From JSC-12 sp033764965 (GTDB taxonomy: Bacteria > Cyanobacteriota > Cyanobacteriia > Leptolyngbyales > Leptolyngbyaceae), in NCBI GenBank assembly GCA_033764965.1, contig JANRIN010000305.1, positions 13,503-77,502 on the forward strand: DNA of 64,000 nucleotides. The letters are read 5' to 3'. Below, piece after piece: positions 35,814 to 43,822 of this stretch (positions are counted from its first letter, which is position 1; every line of letters begins with the position of its first letter). The position numbers were made by a program, and so were the translations under genes. Under the pieces are notes generated by a model. The model had not been told where the DNA came from, ran no database searches, and saw nothing but the letters and a program-made list of their open reading frames with translations.

Positions 35814-37055
35814 ATGCAAGAGTTTGATGTGGTCGTGGTGGGGGGTGGTCCAGCCGGAGGGCAATGTGCGCGATCGCTGGCAAAAGCTGGACGCAAAGTG
35901 TTGCTGGTGGAGCGGCATCAAAACTTTGAGGTCAACAGTTTCTCCAGTGCCGGAACCCCGATCGCCACCCTCAGCACCTACGAATTGCCCGAAAGCGTGG
36001 TGGGTAGCTATTGGCATCAATTCGTGGTTGTGACCTCTAATAAGACTGGACATTGGCAAGCCGAAAAGCCCTTAGGTGCGGTGCTGGACTTTGGCAAACT
36101 GCGGCAGTTTTTGGCAGACGAGGTGCGGCAACAGGGTGGGGCAGTCTGGATGGGATGCCGCTATGTTTCCCATCAGCAACAGGATGGACAAACCCAGGTC
36201 AAGCTGATGCAAGACAAGACCGCGATCGTGGTTAATGCCAAAGTATTAGTCGATGCGACAGGACCGTTTCGGGCGGTGATTCAAGCTGAAAGTGCCACGA
36301 AACAAGAATATCTCGTCGGCACTGGAATTGAGTATTTGATTGAAGTCGATCAGGTCACTTACCAGCGCTGTGCCAATGCGCTCACATTCTTTCTGGGCTA
36401 TCGCTGGATGCCCAAGGGTTATTCCTGGATTTTTCCAATGGAACCCAATCGGCTCAAGGTGGGGGCAGCTTTAATCAAAGCGGATCATCAATTTGTTCAC
36501 AAAATGGAACCCCTGAAGCACTACATTCATTTGATTCTGGATGATTATCTCCACACCACAAACTACAACCTGATAGAAGTGCATGGAGCAACTCTGAAAT
36601 ACAGTTCTGGCTTGCAAGATGTCTACTACGAGGGCAACACGATCGCGATCGGGGATGCAGTGTCTACCGTGAATGCTCTGGGTGGCGAAGGAGTTCGACA
36701 TGGAATGCAAGGGGCAGACATCGCCAGTCGCTACATTCAGCAATACCTGGATGGCAAAATCAGCACGTTTCAGCCCTACCAAACTGAAATGCACCAAGTT
36801 TTTCTGAAAACCTGGAATCTATCAGAGCAATTGTGTCGCAAACGATATTTACAAGACCGGGATGAAATCCTGGATAAGATGGTGACTTATTTGCAACCCT
36901 TGAGCCTGGAAGATATCGTCGATATTTTGTTCTACTACCGCTTCGATCGCATCTCCAAAGGTTTGCCCCAATACCTGCTAAGAAAGCTAGATTCTTTCTG
37001 GACTCGCTTACTCGCTCGTTTTAAGTTTCTTAGGAATTCAAAGAAACGTCACTGA
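35814..37055 (+). CDS. FAD-dependent oxidoreductase, geranylgeranyl reductase-like
   Basis: The 413-residue protein (419 if a GTG at 35796 is used) has the Rossmann FAD motif VVVVGGGPAGGQCARSLAKA, the NAD(P)/FAD motif VLVDATGPFRAV, and the second FAD block AIGDAVSTVNALGGEG. This combination is typical of the geranylgeranyl-reductase/halogenase-like flavoprotein family; members reduce isoprenoid double bonds in chlorophyll, carotenoid or lipid synthesis. The substrate is not evident. It is not ChlP in sequence context, since no chlorophyll genes are nearby. Divergent from the NfeD-like gene. The following 323 bases (37056-37378) hold no feature that I can recognise. Confidence 0.82.
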   Translation: MQEFDVVVVGGGPAGGQCARSLAKAGRKVLLVERHQNFEVNSFSSAGTPIATLSTYELPESVVGSYWHQFVVVTSNKTGHWQAEKPLGAVLDFGKLRQFLADEVRQQGGAVWMGCRYVSHQQQDGQTQVKLMQDKTAIVVNAKVLVDATGPFRAVIQAESATKQEYLVGTGIEYLIEVDQVTYQRCANALTFFLGYRWMPKGYSWIFPMEPNRLKVGAALIKADHQFVHKMEPLKHYIHLILDDYLHTTNYNLIEVHGATLKYSSGLQDVYYEGNTIAIGDAVSTVNALGGEGVRHGMQGADIASRYIQQYLDGKISTFQPYQTEMHQVFLKTWNLSEQLCRKRYLQDRDEILDKMVTYLQPLSLEDIVDILFYYRFDRISKGLPQYLLRKLDSFWTRLLARFKFLRNSKKRH

Positions 37056-37378
37056 GACGATCGCGTATCTGCCAGTCATCGTAGTTGAATCAGCCATTCC
37101 ACGAAGCACGTTTCTGGTTAACTGAAATCTTGCACCTGTTGCAGAAAGAGCCTTGAAATCCAGATTCCGCACTCCCAACTGGCACATTAAATATTAACGA
37201 CGGAACAATCATGCTTGCAGCGATCGTAAGCCGCTCAATTTGCAACTAGAAAAGCTTATTGAGAACAGTAAGGATTAGTTCAAATGAGCTAAATATTTTG
37301 AAACAGATGAGTCCGATTTCTAACTGCTGTATCTACTCCATTCAAAAGTGCCCTCCGCATTAAGCTTCTTAGCTTTGA

Positions 37379-38866
37379 TTATCTGCGTTTTCTTTGAGGT
37401 GTTTTATTCAGTGCAGCATTGTAGATTTTTTCGTTTGCTTCAGCAGATTTGAATAGGTCTACAATTGGGTTGGGATAGAAAACCCCCAGTCTTGCGCCAA
37501 AACGGTCTTGCTCGACAGGAAGCAGCTTCCAGGGTTCGTGAACTTTTTGAGCAGGCACGTTTGCTAGTTCTGGGAGCCAGTGTTTGACATAAGCACCATC
37601 TGGGTCATAATCTTTCGCTTGCTTAATGATGTTGAAGAAGCGAAAACCACGGGCATCATTCCCTACGCCAGCCGTGTAATTCCAGTTACCCCAATTGCTG
37701 CACACGTCGTAGTCAATCAATAAAGACTCAAACCATTCCGCACCCATCTGCCAGTTAATTCCCAGATTTTTCGTTAGAAAGCTGGCAACATTTTGCCGTC
37801 CCCGATTGGACATAAACCCGGTGGCAGCGAGTTCTCGCATATTGGCATCGACTAAGGGAAACCCCGTTTTGCCTTCGCGCCAGAGGTTGAAGCGCTGCCA
37901 ATCTTCCTTCCAGGGAATCGCAACTCCTTGCAGCCCAGACAAGCGAAAAATGCGATCGCCATGCTTGGCACCAATGAAGCGGAAATAATCCCGCCACAGC
38001 AACTCGAAAATCAGCCAGTAGGTTGACTCGTTTTTGATACGCTGCTGTTCGTAGTCCTGCACCTGTTCATAAATCAAGCGGGGAGAGAGGCAGCCCAGCG
38101 CTAACCAGGGCGAAAACTTAGAGGAGTAATCTGCCCCCACCATGCCATTGCGCGTTTCTTTGTAAACCTTCAGTAGATCGCGCTGCCAGATGTATTCAGC
38201 CAAGCGATCGCGTCCGGCCGTTTCCCCACCTGCAAACTTCAGCACGGCACGAGGATCAAACATGGGCGCGTCTAAACCGAGATCAGCAAGTTGCGGCATC
38301 TCGCCGCGATCGCACTCTGGCAGGGGAGGAAGCTTAGACGGTGTGGCAAAAGTTGGGTTCACCGTAGCGGATTTTTCTACCTGTTTACGGAAAGTGGTGA
38401 ATAGTTCAGGAATGTTCCGCAAATCAAAGGGCAGGTCGTCGGGATGGTACAGCGTATGCCCCCAAAACGCCTGGAGTTCTACCCCCATTGATTTCAATGC
38501 TCGCTCTAACGCATCCTCTACCCGAATTTCTTCAGACGTAACTTCCTCATGGTAGTAAACAGCGGTTACGCCGAGTTGCTGGGCGAGTTGGGGAATGATT
38601 TGTTCAGGATGACCCGATCGCACCAGTAAATCACTGCCAACCTGCTGGAGCGATCGGCGTAAATCTGCCACACTTTCTAGCAAAAACTGTGCCCGAAATG
38701 CCCCTGTTTTGGGAAACCCGAAAGTGGTCTGCCCAAATTGGCGTGGGTCAAAGCAGTATACCGGAACGATATGAACCGCCTGGGTATGAATGGCTTGATG
38801 TAAGGGTTCGTGGTCGTGCAACCGTAGATCGTTGCGATACCAGATGAGAATAGTGGGTCGGAGCAT
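37379..38866 (-). CDS. DASH-type cryptochrome/photolyase
   Basis: Flavin- and folate-binding blue-light protein. DASH proteins repair single-stranded cyclobutane dimers or act as photoreceptors. The 495-residue protein begins RPTILIWYRNDLRLHDHEPL (antenna domain), and the C-terminal FAD domain has DYSSKFSPWLALGCLSPRL, MRELAATGFMSNRGRQNVAS and NWGNWNYTAGVGNDARGFR. The DASH marker blocks FNIIKQAKDYDPDGAYVKHW are present. The 5' leader between trpD and this gene is unusually structured (see findings). The C-terminal basic end PQRKRR is seen in many cyanobacterial members. Confidence 0.93.
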   Translation of the reverse strand: MLRPTILIWYRNDLRLHDHEPLHQAIHTQAVHIVPVYCFDPRQFGQTTFGFPKTGAFRAQFLLESVADLRRSLQQVGSDLLVRSGHPEQIIPQLAQQLGVTAVYYHEEVTSEEIRVEDALERALKSMGVELQAFWGHTLYHPDDLPFDLRNIPELFTTFRKQVEKSATVNPTFATPSKLPPLPECDRGEMPQLADLGLDAPMFDPRAVLKFAGGETAGRDRLAEYIWQRDLLKVYKETRNGMVGADYSSKFSPWLALGCLSPRLIYEQVQDYEQQRIKNESTYWLIFELLWRDYFRFIGAKHGDRIFRLSGLQGVAIPWKEDWQRFNLWREGKTGFPLVDANMRELAATGFMSNRGRQNVASFLTKNLGINWQMGAEWFESLLIDYDVCSNWGNWNYTAGVGNDARGFRFFNIIKQAKDYDPDGAYVKHWLPELANVPAQKVHEPWKLLPVEQDRFGARLGVFYPNPIVDLFKSAEANEKIYNAALNKTPQRKRR

Positions 38867-38887
38867 AGAGAAAAATGACCATAAAGA

Positions 38888-38908
38888 AGGAGGTGAGATT
38901 CACCTCCT
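38888..38908 (-). promoter_or_regulatory. Perfect hairpin masking a Shine-Dalgarno sequence in the cry leader
   Basis: On the minus strand AGGAGGTGA is followed after ATC by TCACCTCCT, a perfect 9-base stem with a 3-base loop about 22-42 bases upstream of the cry start at 38866. The first arm is a full Shine-Dalgarno sequence and the second resembles the 16S rRNA 3' tail. A second short stem GAAACT/AGTTTC (38909-38923) lies beside it. Confidence 0.5.
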
Positions 38909-39010
38909 GAAACTGAGAGTTTCACTTCCTACTATTACACTTCTTAATAATTTCGCCCTCAAGAAAAATGGATGATTTCTATGAAGTGGAGGGTTTGCGG
39001 TCTGGCGGAT

Positions 39011-39062
39011 GCGCTTCACTGGCAAAGGGCGAAACCCCTCTTGCCGGATGGTGATGAAGCGC
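39011..39062. repeat. Nested hairpin element in the trpD-cry spacer
   Basis: GCGCTTCA (39011-39018) pairs with TGAAGCGC (39055-39062). Inside, GGCAA/TTGCC and AGGG/CCCT pair. It could be a REP-like palindrome or part of a leader RNA of cry. No protein frame over it is credible. Confidence 0.5.
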
Positions 39063-39090
39063 AAAGAATAAGGAGGTAATCCCTGGCAAT

Positions 39091-39123
39091 AAAAAACCGA
39101 CGGCTTCGAAAGAAACCAATCGG
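39091..39123 (-). terminator. Rho-independent-type terminator downstream of trpD
   Basis: The minus strand folds as CCGA, then GGTTTC/GAAGCC around TTTC, then TCGG, followed by six T. It ends either the trpD transcript or the candidate small RNA at 39091-39168. Confidence 0.65.
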
Positions 39124-39168
39124 CTAGTCGTGTGTTCCCTGTTGATGACTTGGCTTTCGCTAAGTCTC
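39091..39168 (-). ncRNA. Candidate small RNA: hairpin, open stretch, terminator
   Basis: A -10-like TACTAT (39171-39176, minus strand) precedes a hairpin GACTT-GCGAAAGC-AAGTC (39047-39066 offsets: 39066 to 39047 pairing region lies at 39147-39166) with a GNRA loop. About 23 unpaired bases (ATCAACAGGGAACACACGAC) follow, then the terminator. The two-hairpin layout resembles the cyanobacterial Yfr1 RNA, but the conserved Yfr1 core is absent. No -35 box is clear. It is a candidate only. Confidence 0.4.
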
Positions 39169-39255
39169 CTATAGTATCTACTCCCCAAGGACGAGTGGTA
39201 GCGATTTCGATCAATGATGAGTTGTTATTTTGCTCACACGAACGAGTGATTCAGA

Positions 39256-40344
39256 TCACTGAAGGAACCGCACCAACTGTTCCAGCTTCTCCCAGGCTGC
39301 ACCACTGCTCAGGACTGCCTTGGCGCGGGAAATGCCTTCTAGATAAGGGCTTGAGGCATCTGACAACACATTTCCGACTTGAAAGGCTAAAGCGGCGTTA
39401 AGGGCAACGACATCTTGCTGGGCAGTGGTGCCTTTTCCTTGCAACAGTGCTTTGAGAATCGCGGCGTTGTGTTGTACATCCCCTCCTGCCAGCGAACCTA
39501 AACTTGCCTGCTCCAATCCCAACTCGGCTGGATTCAACTCCGTTGTTTGCACTGCGCCATGCTCTAAAATTGCCAGATCGGTGATGTCTGCGAGACACGC
39601 CTCATCCACGCATTCGCGGCTGTGCAGCACGATCGCCCGTTGAGTTCCCAGTTGTTGCAGCGCCTGGGCGATCGGCTCTAGCAGAACTGGATCATAAACG
39701 CCAATTATCTGTCCGGTTGGACGCATGGGATTCACGAGCGGTCCTAACAAATTGAATACCGTCCGAATGCCTAAAGCTCGCCGCATCGGAGCCACTGCTT
39801 TCATTGCTGGATGCCAACCCGGAGCAAACAAAAAGGTAATGCCCACTTCTGACACCGCCGCCTGAATTTTTTCAGGAGGTGCGCCCAAATTCACCCCTAA
39901 CGCTTCTAACACATCAGCAGAGCCAACCCGACTGGATGCGGAACGGTTGCCATGCTTTGCCACAGCCACTCCTGCCGCCGCTGCCACAAACGCAACTGCC
40001 GTAGAAATATTGAAGGTTCCGGCTCCATCACCACCCGTGCCACAGGTATCAATCAGGGGGTTAGGGATTGGGGGCTGGGGACTGGGGAGGGAGGCAGATT
40101 GAGATTGGAGCACTCGCGCCATACCTGCCAACTCAGCGGCAGACACGCCTTTGGATTGAAGCGCAACCAGAATGGCTCCAGAAAGGATGGGCGGAACTTG
40201 CTCAGTCAGCCACCCTTGCATGAGTTGCGAGGCTTGGTCGGGAGAGAGGGACTGGCGATCGAGGAGTTGCTGTAACAACTGAGACCATACGGCTGGATCA
40301 TTCGTTGTTGCGGGTTGAGGAGTGGGAGTTGTTGTGCCTTGCAC
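39256..40344 (-). CDS. trpD: Anthranilate phosphoribosyltransferase
   Basis: Joins anthranilate and PRPP in tryptophan synthesis. The 362-residue protein has LLDRQSLSPDQASQLMQGWL, the PRPP loop DTCGTGGDGAGTFNIST, KHGNRSASSRVGSADVLEAL and FNLLGPLVNPMRPTGQIIGV. An insertion SASLPSPQPPIPNP sits directly before the PRPP loop and comes from a G-rich simple repeat on the plus strand (see findings). Start at 40344 is plausible; the first 15 residues are not conserved. No other trp gene is adjacent, which is usual in cyanobacteria. Confidence 0.95.
   Translation of the reverse strand: MQGTTTPTPQPATTNDPAVWSQLLQQLLDRQSLSPDQASQLMQGWLTEQVPPILSGAILVALQSKGVSAAELAGMARVLQSQSASLPSPQPPIPNPLIDTCGTGGDGAGTFNISTAVAFVAAAAGVAVAKHGNRSASSRVGSADVLEALGVNLGAPPEKIQAAVSEVGITFLFAPGWHPAMKAVAPMRRALGIRTVFNLLGPLVNPMRPTGQIIGVYDPVLLEPIAQALQQLGTQRAIVLHSRECVDEACLADITDLAILEHGAVQTTELNPAELGLEQASLGSLAGGDVQHNAAILKALLQGKGTTAQQDVVALNAALAFQVGNVLSDASSPYLEGISRAKAVLSSGAAWEKLEQLVRFLQ
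40052..40112. repeat. G-rich simple repeat inserted in frame in trpD
   Basis: The plus strand reads GGGGGTTAGGGATTGGGGGC, then TGGGGACTGGGGAGGGAGGC, the same style as the tract in purL. In trpD it encodes a Pro/Ser loop (SLPSPQPPIPNP) next to the PRPP-binding loop. Confidence 0.6.
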
Positions 40345-40464
40345 GACGGTTTTCTCTGGAATAAAGACTTAGAAAGCATCCTACCAGAGAGTGCAACGCG
40401 AATTTTTGCCAAACTTCGGAGGGCGCAAAGCCTTCGAAGTTCAGCCATTTTGTCGCTGTTGCAA

Positions 40465-41064
40465 CTACGGACAGATGCCAATGTTGCTTTGCCCACCTAA
40501 TCCATTCGAGACCCAGCCTCTAGCCGGAGCCTCGATTTCCACCCAGGTGCGTCCCGCTGAGTCTCGGCTCGTCGTGGCTGGAGCAGTGGTTAGGGTCATC
40601 CGTCCATACAAGCCAATGCCTCCCACAGACGCGGATGTGGCACTGGCGCTTTGCCGAATCACCAAGCCATCCGGCGGATTAATCACGCGACGACACCGAC
40701 TGGGGGGAGGGGGGGGAGTCGTAGAACAGACCGATAAGTTAGTCGGATTAAACCCGTTGGAGACCCAGCCGGGAGAGGGTTGAGAAATTTGCACCCAGGT
40801 ACGCCCAGCCCCATCTTTGCTGGTGGTGGCTGGATTCGTCGTGATCAGCACTCTTTCCCGCAGCCCCACACCGTCAATTTGAGCCGCACTGGTAGAAGGA
40901 CTGCGACGAATGGCTAATCCTTCGGGGGGACGTGCCACCTGACGACACAACGGATCGGTTGGACTAATCGGTTGTGCCAGAGCGGACAGAGGCAGGCTAG
41001 TTGCAGCGATCGCCCCGCCAGCAGCAAAAATAACGGTTTTACCAGTTCGCTTTATTTTCATCAT
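40465..41064 (-). CDS. Secreted protein with two bacterial SH3 domains
   Basis: From the Met at 41064 (MKIKRTGKTVIFAAGG) the protein has a signal peptide ending near LPLSALAQ. Met at 41073 is also possible, and the longer frame to 41160 lacks a sensible N-terminus. Two SH3 repeats follow: CRQVARPPEGLAIRRSPSTS with RTWVQISQPSPGWVSNGFNP, and CRRVINPPDGLVIRQSASAT with RTWVEIEAPARGWVSNGLGG. Both have the same paired Cys start, so they arose by duplication. Such proteins bind peptidoglycan or act as periplasmic modules. No catalytic domain is seen. Confidence 0.8.
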   Translation of the reverse strand: MMKIKRTGKTVIFAAGGAIAATSLPLSALAQPISPTDPLCRQVARPPEGLAIRRSPSTSAAQIDGVGLRERVLITTNPATTSKDGAGRTWVQISQPSPGWVSNGFNPTNLSVCSTTPPPPPSRCRRVINPPDGLVIRQSASATSASVGGIGLYGRMTLTTAPATTSRDSAGRTWVEIEAPARGWVSNGLGGQSNIGICP

Positions 41065-41160
41065 CCCAATCATCTCCTCACAGACTCGTATTTCCGCATT
41101 AACGGAAAAAGTAACAGCGTCATTAAAGCAGATATAGGCTCGATGCTGCCTGTTCTTCAA

Positions 41161-41494
41161 CGCAGGTTAATAATTTCACCTGAGAGCTGACTTGAGCAGC
41201 GGGTTGCCCATTTAGCCACCGATTTAGCCACCGATTCCGGAAAGTGCCTGATCAAATTTTTGATGAAGCTGGAACTTGGATGCAGTAAGGGATGAGGGCG
41301 TTGTTGTAACCGTCGTCACATTTCAGTAACCCTACAAGTCACTTCAAGCTCCATACCAATATCACTCTAAGGAGAGATTACAGTCGCAAGTTAAAGACCA
41401 AAAGCTCACAACTTCATCGGCTCTTTATCACATCGGTAGAGAAAATAAATAGCCATGATTAGTGATGTAAGCCCCCTTAAAGGATTAATCAACT
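41161..41494. other. Divergent intergenic region
   Basis: 334 bases between the SH3 protein and the large secreted protein. It has a direct repeat of ATTTAGCCACCG (41210-41221 and 41222-41233), and the segment before the plus-strand gene is AT-rich. Both divergent promoters must lie here, but no box is convincing. Confidence 0.3.
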
Positions 41495-43651
41495 ATGCAA
41501 CCTGAAAACGTCACGACTAAGGCTTCTGGTGTTTCAAATGCTTCTGGCACTGATGCCGCTGGCTTGAATGCCAGCCCAACTTATCAAACTGAATCCGCAT
41601 CCAGGAAGACAAAATCTGCAACTCGACGATCGATTAAACTGGCTCGTGAAATTTCCAAACTGTTGCCCTGTGTTCTGCCTGCGGTGACGGTGCTGTCTGC
41701 GGTGACGGCGAGTGCGATTCCGGTTGAATCATCTTTGTATGGCACAGGAATGGTACTGCAAGCTCCCGATGATAGCGCACTGCCCAATGGAGTGACCTTC
41801 ACTGGCAAAGAAGGAACCATTGACCGCGATCGCTTCCTTGAAATCGAAAGCCTCGATCGCAACCAAGTGACCATTACCAACTGGCAAACCCGTGAACTGT
41901 CAGTCACCCTGCCAAACGGGCAAGCGGCGACTGCGGTTTTCTATGGCTCAACCAACTATCGGTTTGACCAACCTGGCGATGCGGTCAAACGCGGCTTCAC
42001 CTTACCGGAAGAGCGGATGACTTTCTCCACAAATCCTGAGTTTTTAAGAACATCTGGATTAAACGGGATTCTCCCGAACAATGCGTTTACTGGTGAGGCT
42101 CACGGTTCTGAGTTAAATCCAACTGAGTTTGGCAATGCTTTCATTAAAGGGGGAATGACAACCAGCGCCAACTGGATGATCGTTCGCGATCGCAGTGGTC
42201 AGGTGCTATTCGAAGGCACTCCAGCAACCTATGGCGCTCAACTCTACTGGAATGGCACCACGGCTGAACTCTCAGATGCGGAAGGATTGCAAATTGGAGA
42301 AGGGAACTACCAAACCACAACTGAAACGACAACTGAGATCACCACAGCATCAACTTTGGAGCAGCGATCGCGCCAGGAGCTTGTGGAAACTCAACATTCG
42401 CTCCAAGGGAAAAAGACTTGGAGTACTGTAGAGAGTCGGCAAAGAACTGAAACATCTACCGATTCAAAACCATTTCAGACTGAGGAAGTCACTCAATCTC
42501 AGCAAAACTTTGTCTCTGATTTAAGTGCTCTATTTCCATTGCAGACTGTCGCCATCCTGCATCGAGACAAAGCGAATTCTGGAAACCTGATTCTCAAAAC
42601 AGGTTTTCAATTTGCAGGAGATGTCAAAAACGACAGCAACCCCACTCTCTCCGGGCAGTTACGCATCCCTTTGAACACCAAACGGGGGACATCCAGCTTA
42701 AATGTATTGGTGGGGGGTGCGCCTCAAAACGATAAACCAGGGCAGCCCAATTTCTATGCACTACTGTTTGCCCAACTCAATACGCCCCTGTTTAAGACAG
42801 TTAAGGGACAGCACCAACCCAACCAGTTTGTTGCAGGAATGCGGTTTGGCGGGGGAGTCTACCACGTTCCAGTAGCGGCTCAAGTCGTGACTCAAACCGT
42901 TACCAAATCAGGAGTTGACATTATTTCTGAGCAACGGACCTTTAACGATTTCACCACAACCAACTGGGGGCAGGATTTCACGACAACCTTCACGCGCCAA
43001 ACCACCAATGATTATGTCGATACCTTCCGCCTTGATACGATCGCTCAAACTCCGGTCTCCACAGACATCACGGATGTAGTTGTCACCCGGACTGATGGTT
43101 CCACATTCATTGCATCTGATTATCGCAGAACAGCAGAGCGTCGAGGTGAAACCACTAGCTCCAGCACTCGATCGTTCATCGCTTCAGACCTGGTAGCGGC
43201 TAACTCTATTATTCAACCTGGCACCACACAATACTCATCTATACAACTGCTCGCTCAATCTACAGTCTCGCAACTGGTCGGAACGGATATCAGCACCGAT
43301 CGTGTAGTTCAGGATGTTACTGTGACTCAAACCGTATCTGAAAAAGATGCTTGGGGCACGCTGATTTTTGTTAATCCCTACCTGGGCAACTTTGATCTGG
43401 CATCAGTTCTGCAACCTGGTAGCTTACTCTACGAGGTGGGTGGTAATTTCGTGAGAAGTTCCTTGTTGGATCATGTCAGCTACAAAGATTCCAACCTCTA
43501 CATGAGTTTGGGTATGCCTGTCGTGAACTCTGCTTATGAAGATACCCAGAGTAAAGGTTCAAATCTGCTGACTATCCGTGCTTATGCGACCTACTTACCT
43601 GTGACGAATGATGTGAGAGTGGGTGCAGGATTGCAACTAAGCGGTTTCTAA
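41495..43651 (+). CDS. Large secreted protein of unknown function
   Basis: The 718-residue protein has a long N-terminal region (residues 1-55, Ser/Thr/Lys-rich) before a hydrophobic segment LLPCVLPAVTVLSAVTASAI, which may be an unusual late signal peptide. The mature part is Thr/Ser/Gln-rich beta-type sequence, with a glutamine/threonine-rich repeat region (TETTTEITTASTLEQRSRQE). The C-terminus ends in strand-like YATYLPVTNDVRVGAGLQLS and a terminal GF, a feature of outer-membrane beta-barrel proteins. I recognise no domain. It may be a surface or outer-membrane protein. Monocistronic. Confidence 0.65.
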   Translation: MQPENVTTKASGVSNASGTDAAGLNASPTYQTESASRKTKSATRRSIKLAREISKLLPCVLPAVTVLSAVTASAIPVESSLYGTGMVLQAPDDSALPNGVTFTGKEGTIDRDRFLEIESLDRNQVTITNWQTRELSVTLPNGQAATAVFYGSTNYRFDQPGDAVKRGFTLPEERMTFSTNPEFLRTSGLNGILPNNAFTGEAHGSELNPTEFGNAFIKGGMTTSANWMIVRDRSGQVLFEGTPATYGAQLYWNGTTAELSDAEGLQIGEGNYQTTTETTTEITTASTLEQRSRQELVETQHSLQGKKTWSTVESRQRTETSTDSKPFQTEEVTQSQQNFVSDLSALFPLQTVAILHRDKANSGNLILKTGFQFAGDVKNDSNPTLSGQLRIPLNTKRGTSSLNVLVGGAPQNDKPGQPNFYALLFAQLNTPLFKTVKGQHQPNQFVAGMRFGGGVYHVPVAAQVVTQTVTKSGVDIISEQRTFNDFTTTNWGQDFTTTFTRQTTNDYVDTFRLDTIAQTPVSTDITDVVVTRTDGSTFIASDYRRTAERRGETTSSSTRSFIASDLVAANSIIQPGTTQYSSIQLLAQSTVSQLVGTDISTDRVVQDVTVTQTVSEKDAWGTLIFVNPYLGNFDLASVLQPGSLLYEVGGNFVRSSLLDHVSYKDSNLYMSLGMPVVNSAYEDTQSKGSNLLTIRAYATYLPVTNDVRVGAGLQLSGF

Positions 43652-43667
43652 GGTTACAGCAATTCCC

Positions 43668-43694
43668 GGTAGGGTGGGCAGCGCCCACCTTACC
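43668..43694. repeat. Dispersed palindrome GGTAGGGTGGGC family, copy 1
   Basis: GGTAGGGTGGGC (43668-43679) pairs with GCCCACCTTACC (43683-43694), with one G-T pair, around three bases. A second copy is at 58308-58330. Common intergenic repeat in cyanobacteria. Confidence 0.65.
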
Positions 43695-43822
43695 CAAAAG
43701 TAACGGGTTGTTCAGCGATCGCCCCCGCCAACCCAGCACGTTCTTTTATAATGAGCCAGAGCACATTCATTGCTAATCAACTTCCTAATCCCCAACCCCT
43801 ATCCCCTATTCCCCTCTGCTTT

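Noticed and set aside
38900..39214. 104-codon minus-strand ORF in the trpD-cry spacer
   Set aside because: It is built from hairpin and repeat sequence, crosses a likely terminator and has no homology that I recognise.
43751..43822. Extended N-terminus for asnS
   Set aside because: The extra 24 residues are C-rich repeat and the family starts at 43823.
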